In this document: positions 36,823-44,800 of the stretch, one piece after another
Layout: each line of letters opens with the position of its first letter
Position numbering within the stretch: the first letter of the stretch is position 1
Source of the DNA: an uncultured Bacteroidota bacterium
GTDB lineage: Bacteria > Bacteroidota > Bacteroidia > UKL13-3
Reading direction: 5' to 3'
DNA length: 64,000 nucleotides
NCBI GenBank assembly: GCA_903910445.1
Contig: CAIVZR010000002.1
Location: 23,409-87,408, forward strand
Position numbers and translations under genes: made by a program
The notes under the pieces: model-generated
Told to the model about the DNA's origin: nothing
The model's database searches: none
What the model saw: the letters and a program-made list of their open reading frames with translations, nothing else

Positions 36823-38727
36823 TTAGAAAAACATTTTTAGTTCAACGGTGGTTTCAAAACCACGGTATTTGTCATTAGAAAAACTCATGTCACGATAATT
36901 CATCCAACGCTCTCTCAAATACAATCCTACCCCTTTGCTTAGCTGAATATCCATTCCAGAAGCAATGCTAATCCCCTTCTGGTTTTTTGGTCTTCTAGTA
37001 ACCACATCCACTCGAGTATCATAATTTGCAATGATTCGTTCGGCTCCAAAATAATTAGTCCATACTAATTTTGAATTTAATTTATAGTAAGTTTCTATTT
37101 GGTGACTGTATGCTCTAATAAGTGCTTTCTCCTTGAAAACAACAAAGGGTGAAGCAAAATTCTGCACCGAACTATATGATCCAAGGTAGAATAAATACAG
37201 CTCTTTTCCTGCCAAGCTAGTTTTGTATTTGGTATTAATTTCAATAGTATTGAAGTACTTCTTAGAAAGTGGTTTGCCTGTACTCGTATCAATCTTGGTA
37301 ACATATACCGTTTCATACACAGAGCGATATATTTTACTTAAGTTTTGATATGGACCCACTTCACTAGGGAAATCCCATCTCCAGAAACGAGAGAGTGAAA
37401 GATTATTGAAAGCGTGCCCATAAGTTATTTTGGGTGATAGGCTTTCGAGTTCCGCTGCCGTTGAGTAGCCAAATGAGGTTTTAAATTTTCCGATATCAAT
37501 TTGTGAGTTTAATTCAATGCCTTGGCGATTATTGGATAATTGACCTATTGGCAACATGGCACTTGATACAGGTATCAATACCGGTTGATTCAAAGCATTG
37601 GTTGAAGTCGTTTGCTGTATTGATGAATTGATAAATACTGAACTGTTATTAAAAACATTCGGACTTACACGGTACAAATGAATTTCAGTTGGAACTTTGT
37701 GGCCAATACTAGTTGACGTTTTAATAGAAATCGCCTCTCCCCATTTACCTGTTTTATTATTGGTAAACCTACGTCCAGCACCAATTTCAGAGTATACTTT
37801 TACATTTCCGAAATAATGTGTTTGCTCCACGGTTGCCATATTAAACCCCGCTTTATTCGTATTCATTGAATCAAGATTACTTGAATTATTGAAGGTGTTG
37901 AATGAAACAAAATTTTTGTTGTAGCCATAGGTTCTAACTAGGCGCCCGCCAAATGAACTATTGGGAACAGAAGATAAACCACCGTCAAATTGAGTCTTTC
38001 CGTACATAGCACTGAAGGATAAATTTCCTGGCAATTGAGCTCCCTCCACTATCAAGCCTTGAAATGCTTGATTTCCCCAACGTTGATCTTGATTGATTGC
38101 TCCCGAAGAATAGAAATCAGAGTATCTTGAATCAACGCGTGCGGTGTTTGGATCCCATGGATTTCTCTCAAACAAACTATAGCGATTATAGCCCTTACTT
38201 GCTTGAAATGTAAATGGTGATAATGAATACCAGTTTATTCCACCAGTTTTCACAGCATAATTTCCATGTTTAGTTGAGAAGTTTCCATATAAACTTACCC
38301 CTAAATTTAAACCTTTCACATTTTCCTTTTCTCCCAAACCTGTGAGTGGGGTCCACAAATAAAGATCTGTGCCGAATGACGTTCTGCTGCTAGTATAGCC
38401 ATTGATATTCAGCATCAGTTGTGGAATTTGACTATCATCTCCAACAAAAATATTGTTCTTATTGTTAGCAAGGTTTGTGTACACATCGCTCATTTGTCGA
38501 TAGTTGGTGATGAATCGATAATAGCCACTCACATCTAAATTTTCTAAACTTTCAAACGGCTTTTTGAAATTATCACCAAGTTTTTCAAAATATTCATTTT
38601 TGGTACTCAGTGTTGAACTATCTGTTAAAGATAATTTTCTGTTGGTGCTTACTTGCGCTAATAAACTGCTTTGGGCAATACAAGCTATAAAAAGTAGGGT
38701 TGTGATAAACGTTTTCATGAAATTCAT
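36823..38727 (-). CDS. Outer-membrane beta-barrel protein of the glycan locus (2)
   Basis: 634 residues; start at 38727, or at the third codon after it (38718). Signal peptide ends LLAQ. The body has many amphipathic strands and ends in ETTVELKMFF with a terminal Phe, the usual barrel-insertion signal. No SusC plug or TonB box. Opens with a short linker (SLTDSSTLSTKNEYF). Two bases after the clan-A hydrolase gene. Together with the other barrel it could replace SusC as the entry port (inference). Confidence 0.55.
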   Translation of the reverse strand: MNFMKTFITTLLFIACIAQSSLLAQVSTNRKLSLTDSSTLSTKNEYFEKLGDNFKKPFESLENLDVSGYYRFITNYRQMSDVYTNLANNKNNIFVGDDSQIPQLMLNINGYTSSRTSFGTDLYLWTPLTGLGEKENVKGLNLGVSLYGNFSTKHGNYAVKTGGINWYSLSPFTFQASKGYNRYSLFERNPWDPNTARVDSRYSDFYSSGAINQDQRWGNQAFQGLIVEGAQLPGNLSFSAMYGKTQFDGGLSSVPNSSFGGRLVRTYGYNKNFVSFNTFNNSSNLDSMNTNKAGFNMATVEQTHYFGNVKVYSEIGAGRRFTNNKTGKWGEAISIKTSTSIGHKVPTEIHLYRVSPNVFNNSSVFINSSIQQTTSTNALNQPVLIPVSSAMLPIGQLSNNRQGIELNSQIDIGKFKTSFGYSTAAELESLSPKITYGHAFNNLSLSRFWRWDFPSEVGPYQNLSKIYRSVYETVYVTKIDTSTGKPLSKKYFNTIEINTKYKTSLAGKELYLFYLGSYSSVQNFASPFVVFKEKALIRAYSHQIETYYKLNSKLVWTNYFGAERIIANYDTRVDVVTRRPKNQKGISIASGMDIQLSKGVGLYLRERWMNYRDMSFSNDKYRGFETTVELKMFF

Positions 38728-38729
38728 AA

Positions 38730-40067
38730 TTATAAATCAAAGGAACTCATATCTGTATATTTCAATTTGATAAAGCGCGCTTGCTTATCTTCCGCGCTTC
38801 TAGGTAGCACTCTAAATGGAATATTAGCATAGGCCATTTTCCCATTAGATACAATGGATACGAAGAGTCGGTAAGCTCCTTCTCGTTCGGGGGTCCGAAA
38901 TAAAATTTTACTATCTGAAGCGCCTTTCAATATTAGACCAGCTATTTCAGTTGCTTCGCTTTCAACATCTCCTCCCGACTTTTTATCAGTACTCTCTTCC
39001 ATTACTCGCCAATGATATTTAATATCTCCCTGTTTTAATGAATCTGGAAGATTTAAGATTACTTCTGCGTAAAATTTATTCTCTGCCTTAAGTTCCACGT
39101 TTTCTTTGGCAACCTTGTTATCAATATTAATTTTAAGAATTGATGGGGCGGGGTTTTTTATTTCAATTCCTTTGAAAGCCTTTTCTAGGGCATCAATGGG
39201 CTCCGTCGGCATATTCTCTTTTGAAAAAAGCCCGTACCATGTTTCGGTATATTCTTGTTTTGCACCCCACAAAAAGGCATAGGATCCTAAACAATATTGT
39301 TGATTGGCCTCTATATAATTTTTATATCGTTGATAATACACAATGGCTTTCTCGGTACTTGTTTGCTCAATTGAAACACCCCAGCTAGTTTGTGGCGATT
39401 CCCAGTGTCCATTTGGACCCCACTCTGTAATCATGTAGGGGCCATTCCAACCAAATTTTCCAATATTCGATGGCACGTTGGGTATATCTCCATAAGTATT
39501 TACGCAATAGATATCTATATCGGGGCAACGCTCTTTGATATAATTTACTTCCAAAGAATCAAGTCCAGCTGTAACAGTAGAGGTAGGGTGGTTTGGATCG
39601 GTTTGATGAATATACTTTGCAATATCCTGAACAGCATTCCAACAATTTGGGTTGGTGTATTCCAAATCTAGTTCATTTCCAATACCCCACAAAAGCAAAG
39701 CAGGATGTCCTTTGAAGCGATCAACTACCGTTTTAAAATACTCGAGTTGCTTCTTTACTTTTGCTTCATTATTATAATCAAACCCGTGACGCTCATGTTG
39801 AAGCCACATTCCCAACATCACAGTTAGCCCTCTTTTTTGTGCTTCGTCTAGTATTTGTTGTGCGTTTTCTACGCCCCATGTTCGAAGTGAATTTGCACCT
39901 ATCGCCACCATCTTATCAAAATTCACCTCACCTCCAACACCCTTTACATAATAGGGTTTCCCATTTCTTAATAAAGTAAATCCTACTTCATTTTTTTGAA
40001 TGGTTGTTTGAGCAGAAACAAAAATAAATTGAAAAAATACAACGGAAAATAAAGCGAATTTGTACAT
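38730..40067 (-). CDS. Clan GH-A glycoside hydrolase (GH2 TIM-barrel-like)
   Basis: 445 residues with signal peptide ending VSAQ. Residues ~25-300 form a GH-A (beta/alpha)8 barrel similar to the GH2 catalytic domain: GANSLRTWG, the acid/base in WGIGNELDL (Glu132) and the nucleophile in MITEWGPNG (Glu215). Residues ~320-445 look like beta-sandwich. The N-terminal domains of a typical GH2 are missing, so it may belong to another GH-A family acting on beta-glucans (GH158 or GH5-like); family cannot be fixed by eye. First gene of the operon, divergent from the sugar transporter. Confidence 0.75.
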   Translation of the reverse strand: MYKFALFSVVFFQFIFVSAQTTIQKNEVGFTLLRNGKPYYVKGVGGEVNFDKMVAIGANSLRTWGVENAQQILDEAQKRGLTVMLGMWLQHERHGFDYNNEAKVKKQLEYFKTVVDRFKGHPALLLWGIGNELDLEYTNPNCWNAVQDIAKYIHQTDPNHPTSTVTAGLDSLEVNYIKERCPDIDIYCVNTYGDIPNVPSNIGKFGWNGPYMITEWGPNGHWESPQTSWGVSIEQTSTEKAIVYYQRYKNYIEANQQYCLGSYAFLWGAKQEYTETWYGLFSKENMPTEPIDALEKAFKGIEIKNPAPSILKINIDNKVAKENVELKAENKFYAEVILNLPDSLKQGDIKYHWRVMEESTDKKSGGDVESEATEIAGLILKGASDSKILFRTPEREGAYRLFVSIVSNGKMAYANIPFRVLPRSAEDKQARFIKLKYTDMSSFDL

Positions 40068-40110
40068 GATTTGAATGAATTTTAAAAGATCCTTTTATTC
40101 CGAAAAGTTG

Positions 40111-40145
40111 CAAAATAATAAAATTTAATGTACGTTGCGCGCAAA
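40111..40145 (-). promoter_or_regulatory. Possible promoter of the glycan operon, with overlapping palindrome
   Basis: On the minus strand TTTG (40145-40142), 23 bases, then TTATTTTG (40118-40111), one mismatch to TAnnTTTG. The perfect palindrome TTGCGCGCAA (40135-40144) covers the -33 box, so a repressor bound there would block the promoter. About 43 bases upstream of the hydrolase ATG. Confidence 0.4.
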
Positions 40146-40173
40146 ACTTTTTTAAATAATTCTCAAAAAGTTT
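40144..40173. repeat. Inverted repeat before the sugar transporter
   Basis: AAACTTTTT and AAAAAGTTT, nine of nine bases complementary, 12 bases apart, 36 bases before the transporter ATG. It could be an operator or an RNA hairpin. The base composition (A/T only except one pair) makes chance occurrence possible. Confidence 0.35.
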
Positions 40174-40208
40174 CATTTTTCTAAAAAATATTAAAAAAAA
40201 ATACATCC

Positions 40209-41666
40209 ATGCAAGAGAAAATTAATAGCTCAAAAAATGCGTCACAACCCACTAATTACAAGGCTTTAAGCATGCTTGTTACGGTGTTCTTTTTTTGGGG
40301 ATTCGTAGCGGCAAGTAATGACATTCTAATTCCCGTTTTTAGAAATGCATTTAATTTGTCTCAAGGTGAAAGTCAATTAGTGTCGTTGGCCTTTTATATT
40401 GCTTATACAATTGGCTCACTTATTTATATGGGAATCTCTCTTTTATTGAAAGAAGATATCGTTAATAAAATAGGATATAAAAATGGTTTAGCTCTTGGTT
40501 TGGGAATCTCCGCCTTAGGAACTTTATTGTTTTATCCTGCAGCAAATACGGGTTCATTTCCATTAATGCTATCTGGACTTTTCATTGTTGCCTTGGGTTT
40601 TTCATTACAACAAACAGTGGCCAATCCATTAGCCATTGCGTTAGGACCGGTTTCCACTGGTTCACAACGTCTTACCCTAGCTGGTGGTATAAATAATTTT
40701 GGTACCACTATAGGTCCACTTATCGTAAGCTTTGCAATTTTTGGTTCTAGTTCCAATGCCAATAGTACGATGAGTATCGAAAGTGTAAAAATTCCATACT
40801 TGGTTTTGGGTGTTGTGTTTTTATTGGTCGCGGTTATTTTAAAAATGTCGTCATTACCTGATAAGCCTGAAACTATTGATACTGCTACCGATGAGAAGCA
40901 TCCTGCAAGAAGCTCGGCGTTAAAATACCCTCAGTTAGTATTGGGTATGATTGCTATTTTTGTTTATGTTGGTGTAGAGGTTTCAACAGCAAGTAACTTG
41001 CCTGCTTACATGCAAAGCAATCTTGGCTTTCTTACCAAAGATATTGCACCGTATATTTCATTGTATTGGGCAAGTTTAATGATTGGTCGATGGAGTGGTG
41101 CCGTTGAAGCAATTAGCTCAAATCTCAACACTCAAAAAATTCTTAAAATTGTAGCTCCCTATTTGGCTTTCGTTGTTTTTCTCCTCGTGAATAAAATAGC
41201 CAATCATGACTTAGCTCCATTTTATATTTATGGCTTAGTTATTCTAGTTCTAATTTTTGCTGATATTTTGAGTAAGGGAAATCCGGCAAGAATGCTACTC
41301 ATTTTTTCTTCGTTAGGTATTATGGCTTTAATTACCGGTATGCTTACCGATGGGATGTTAAGCGTATATGCATTTACAAGTGTTGGATTATTTTGTAGTA
41401 CCCTTTGGCCATGTATTTTTACTTTGGCAATCGCAGGGTTGGGTAAAAATACAAGTCAAGGTAGCAGCTTCTTAATTATGATGATTATGGGTGGTGGTAT
41501 CGTTAGTTGGTTGCAAGGTTATGTAGCCGATCTAACCAGTATCCATTTAAGCTATATCGTTGGTGTTATTTGCTTTGCTTACCTCGCATTTTATGCTTGG
41601 AAAGTTCGCAGTATACTTGAAAGTCAAGGTGTGGATTTCAATGAAAAGGTTGCTAGCGCCCATTAA
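40209..41666 (+). CDS. FHS-family sugar/H+ symporter (FucP/GlcP-like MFS)
   Basis: 485 residues, twelve membrane segments. The opening FFFWGFVAASNDILIPVF and the ANPLAIALGP loop are typical of the fucose-permease branch (FHS) of the major facilitator superfamily, which imports glucose, galactose or fucose across the inner membrane. It faces the glycan operon across a 141-bp divergent gap with palindromic sequences, suggesting joint control and import of the monosaccharide released by the GH3. Confidence 0.85.
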   Translation: MQEKINSSKNASQPTNYKALSMLVTVFFFWGFVAASNDILIPVFRNAFNLSQGESQLVSLAFYIAYTIGSLIYMGISLLLKEDIVNKIGYKNGLALGLGISALGTLLFYPAANTGSFPLMLSGLFIVALGFSLQQTVANPLAIALGPVSTGSQRLTLAGGINNFGTTIGPLIVSFAIFGSSSNANSTMSIESVKIPYLVLGVVFLLVAVILKMSSLPDKPETIDTATDEKHPARSSALKYPQLVLGMIAIFVYVGVEVSTASNLPAYMQSNLGFLTKDIAPYISLYWASLMIGRWSGAVEAISSNLNTQKILKIVAPYLAFVVFLLVNKIANHDLAPFYIYGLVILVLIFADILSKGNPARMLLIFSSLGIMALITGMLTDGMLSVYAFTSVGLFCSTLWPCIFTLAIAGLGKNTSQGSSFLIMMIMGGGIVSWLQGYVADLTSIHLSYIVGVICFAYLAFYAWKVRSILESQGVDFNEKVASAH

Positions 41667-41755
41667 TTTGGTATTTTAATAATTTTGTGCGGCGCTGATT
41701 CTATTGCGTTTTCTCTTTATATTGAAGTGGCTTAATTTAATCTTGAAAGATTTTT

Positions 41756-41784
41756 TTTGTTGACGCGATTCTCAATTATCTTCG
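41756..41784 (+). promoter_or_regulatory. Promoter of purH
   Basis: TTTG (41756-41759), 17-bp spacer, then TATCTTCG (41777-41784), one mismatch (C for T) to TAnnTTTG. Twelve bases before the ATG at 41797. Confidence 0.5.
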
Positions 41785-41796
41785 CGCCACCAAATT

Positions 41797-43314
41797 ATGG
41801 CTTCCAAAAAAATTCTATCCGCACTAATTTCTGTTTTTTATAAAGATGGCTTGGCTCCAATTATTAAAAAACTTCATGAACTTAATATCACAATTTATAG
41901 TACTGGTGGTACTCAAAAATTTGTAGAGGATTTAGGTGTTCCTGTCGTTCGTGTTGAAGATTTAACTGGCTACCCTTCCATTCTTGGTGGTCGTGTTAAA
42001 ACCTTACACCCAAAGGTTTTTGGCGGTATTTTGGGACGTCGCGATTTAGAGGATGATCGCAAACAAATGGAAGAATATAAAATCCCTGCACTCGATTTAG
42101 TTATTGTTGATTTATATCCTTTTGAAGAAACCTTAAAAGCTGGAGGTACAGAAGAAGAAATTATTGAGAAGATTGATATCGGTGGAGTATCTTTAATTCG
42201 TGCAGCTGCCAAAAATTTTAATGACACACTTATTATCGCTGATAAGAACGACTATAACGATTTATTGAATTTATTAGAAACACAACATGGTGAAACTCAA
42301 CTTGAGCAACGTAAAATATACGCTGGTAAAGCTTTTCATGTAACATCACATTATGATACTTTAATTCATCAATATTTTAATCCAACCTCACCATATTTAA
42401 AAATAAGCCGCACTGATAGTAATTCTTTACGTTATGGTGAGAATCCTCACCAACAAGGTACCTATTATGGCAACTTAGATGAAGTGTTTGAAAAGCTTAA
42501 TGGTAAAGAACTTTCCTATAATAATTTAGTAGATACCGATGCCGCGCTGCAACTCATTAGCGAATTCAGTGATCCTGCATTCGTAATTGTAAAACATACC
42601 AATGCCTGTGGTGTTGCGTGTGATAATAATTTGGTGGAAGCCTGGAAAAAAGCATTGGCTGGCGACCCTGTATCGGCCTTTGGTGGAGTAATTGCTACCA
42701 ATCGTAAAATCACGGCTGCCGTTGCAACAGAAATGGATTCTTTGTTTTTTGAAATTCTAGTAGCTCCCGAGTATGATATGGAGGCATTAGAAATATTAAA
42801 AAAGAAAAAGAATAGAAATATTTTAAAATTAAAGCATTTTGAAGCGCAGTCAAAACAAGTAAAAAGTTTGTTAAACGGTTTCCTTGTTCAAGACTTAGAT
42901 GCAAAAACAGAGGTTGCTTCCGATTTAAAATCAGTGACCAATACTACCCCTTCTTCCTCACAAATTTCCGACCTTTTATTTGCTGCTAAAATTTGCAAAC
43001 ACATTAAAAGTAATACTATTGTTTTAGCAAAAGATAATCAACTCTTGGGTATGGGAAGTGGCCAAACAAGCAGGGTTGATGCACTACAACAAGCCATCAA
43101 AAAAGCTACTGCATTTGGATTTAATCTTAGTGGATGTGCCATGGCTTCCGATGCTTTCTTTCCATTCCCCGACTGTGTTGAAATAGCACACAATGCCGGT
43201 ATTGGCGCGGTTATTCAACCAGGGGGTAGCATTAAAGATGACTTAAGTATTGCCTATTGTAATGAACACCAAATTCCAATGGTATTAACTGGAGTTCGAC
43301 ATTTTAAACACTAA
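41797..43314 (+). CDS. purH: Bifunctional AICAR formyltransferase / IMP cyclohydrolase
   Basis: Catalyses the last two steps of IMP synthesis. 505 residues. Residues ~1-150 form the MGS-like IMP cyclohydrolase domain (STGGTQKF, GGRVKTLHPKVFGGIL), the rest the AICAR formyltransferase with the catalytic Lys-His in IVKHTNACG and DAFFPFPD near the C-terminus. Normal length. Its last 11 bases overlap the end of the converging flippase gene. Confidence 0.96.
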   Translation: MASKKILSALISVFYKDGLAPIIKKLHELNITIYSTGGTQKFVEDLGVPVVRVEDLTGYPSILGGRVKTLHPKVFGGILGRRDLEDDRKQMEEYKIPALDLVIVDLYPFEETLKAGGTEEEIIEKIDIGGVSLIRAAAKNFNDTLIIADKNDYNDLLNLLETQHGETQLEQRKIYAGKAFHVTSHYDTLIHQYFNPTSPYLKISRTDSNSLRYGENPHQQGTYYGNLDEVFEKLNGKELSYNNLVDTDAALQLISEFSDPAFVIVKHTNACGVACDNNLVEAWKKALAGDPVSAFGGVIATNRKITAAVATEMDSLFFEILVAPEYDMEALEILKKKKNRNILKLKHFEAQSKQVKSLLNGFLVQDLDAKTEVASDLKSVTNTTPSSSQISDLLFAAKICKHIKSNTIVLAKDNQLLGMGSGQTSRVDALQQAIKKATAFGFNLSGCAMASDAFFPFPDCVEIAHNAGIGAVIQPGGSIKDDLSIAYCNEHQIPMVLTGVRHFKH

Positions 43315-44779
43315 TATTTTTTCGCTCGGTAATATATAGCCAACCTATATAGGCTACAAACATCAATGTTGCCGATGCTTGTAATTGTATAAAATTGAGT
43401 TGGTTGTGTTCATACATTTCGTGAAGAAATGAATAGATAAAATAAAACACCAATGCTAAACCAAAATACATGGCTATTTTTTTTATTGAATAGGGTACAG
43501 GAAAATATTTCTGTCCAACAAAATAACTTATGATGGCTATACTAAAATAACACACAAAAGTAGCCCAGGCCGATCCAACATATCCGAGTTTCGGTATCAA
43601 CAACAAGTTTAAAAGAATGGTAATAATGGCGCCAACAATCGTGATGGTTGCTCCATACATCGTCTTATCGGTTATCTTATACCAGATGGAAAGATTATAA
43701 AAAATTCCAAGAAAAATATTGGCCATAAGTAAAATCGGAACCACCGGCAAACCAACTCTGAAAGGCTCTCCTATCAAGTGTTTAAAGAAATCCAGATAAA
43801 GGGTTACCATTAAAAAAATAACACAGCATACCATGATAAAATAGTGCATAACTTTTGCGTATAAAGCGGGGGCATTTTTATCTTTTGCTTGATTAAAAAA
43901 GAAGGGCTCTGCGGCAAAGCGAAATGCTTGGATAAATAAAGTTATAATAATACTAAGCTTGTAAACAGCACCATATATTCCTATTTGGGCCAAGGCAAAA
44001 GCCTTATCCGGTATCATATATTTTAACAGAAAACGATCCATTGTTTCATTAATCATTCCTGCAAATCCAAGCACCATTAGTGGTAGCGAATATCGAAACA
44101 TTTTCTTCCACAATTCCCTATCAAATCCCTCAACTAATACCTTGGCCTCGTTTAGGAAAAATGGCAAGATAAATACGCTGGATGCTATATTAATTAAAAA
44201 AATATACGTGACTCCAGAGGCTGCATTTTTAATTTCTGTAGCCCATCCATAACCTTTGCTACTTAATACGGGAACAAGAAGTATAAGAAATAAATTCAAT
44301 CCTATATTGATTCCAATACTACAGAGTTTGATTAGGGCAAATCGGATTGGACGATTGGTTTGACGGAGCCAAGCAAATGGAATTTGTGTTATCGCATCGG
44401 CTGCTAAAATGGCAATGAAATAATAGAAGTATTTTTGATGTTCTGTATTATAAGAAATGGTAGCCAGTGTTGGAGTAAACAACACAAGCAAGACCCCTAA
44501 ACCAATGGAAGAAAAAATTATAGAAATCCAAGCGGTACTAAATACTTTTCGTTTGTTCTCTTCCTTTTGAGCAAAACGAAAGAAGGCTGTTTCCATACCA
44601 TACATAAACACAACCGCCAAGAAACTAGCATATGCATAAAATTCACTCACTGCACCATATTCAATTGGATCCAACATCCTGGTATAAAGTGGTACCAATA
44701 AATAATTTAACAATCTTCCCAATATGGTGCTTAATCCATAGATCGCAGTGTGATTGGCAAGTTGCTTAATACTCGACAT
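43304..44779 (-). CDS. Wzx-like lipopolysaccharide/polysaccharide flippase
   Basis: 491 residues with about fourteen membrane segments, MATE/MOP superfamily (polysaccharide biosynthesis protein). Characteristic opening: LANHTAIYGLSTILGRLLNYLLVPLY, followed by YGAVSEFYAYASFLAVVF. Such proteins flip lipid-linked sugars across the inner membrane. No glycosyltransferases nearby, so the substrate is unknown. 21 bases downstream of sucA on the same strand and probably co-transcribed. Confidence 0.8.
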   Translation of the reverse strand: MSSIKQLANHTAIYGLSTILGRLLNYLLVPLYTRMLDPIEYGAVSEFYAYASFLAVVFMYGMETAFFRFAQKEENKRKVFSTAWISIIFSSIGLGVLLVLFTPTLATISYNTEHQKYFYYFIAILAADAITQIPFAWLRQTNRPIRFALIKLCSIGINIGLNLFLILLVPVLSSKGYGWATEIKNAASGVTYIFLINIASSVFILPFFLNEAKVLVEGFDRELWKKMFRYSLPLMVLGFAGMINETMDRFLLKYMIPDKAFALAQIGIYGAVYKLSIIITLFIQAFRFAAEPFFFNQAKDKNAPALYAKVMHYFIMVCCVIFLMVTLYLDFFKHLIGEPFRVGLPVVPILLMANIFLGIFYNLSIWYKITDKTMYGATITIVGAIITILLNLLLIPKLGYVGSAWATFVCYFSIAIISYFVGQKYFPVPYSIKKIAMYFGLALVFYFIYSFLHEMYEHNQLNFIQLQASATLMFVAYIGWLYITERKNISV

Positions 44780-44800
44780 ATGTGCTTTTTTGTGAGAAGA

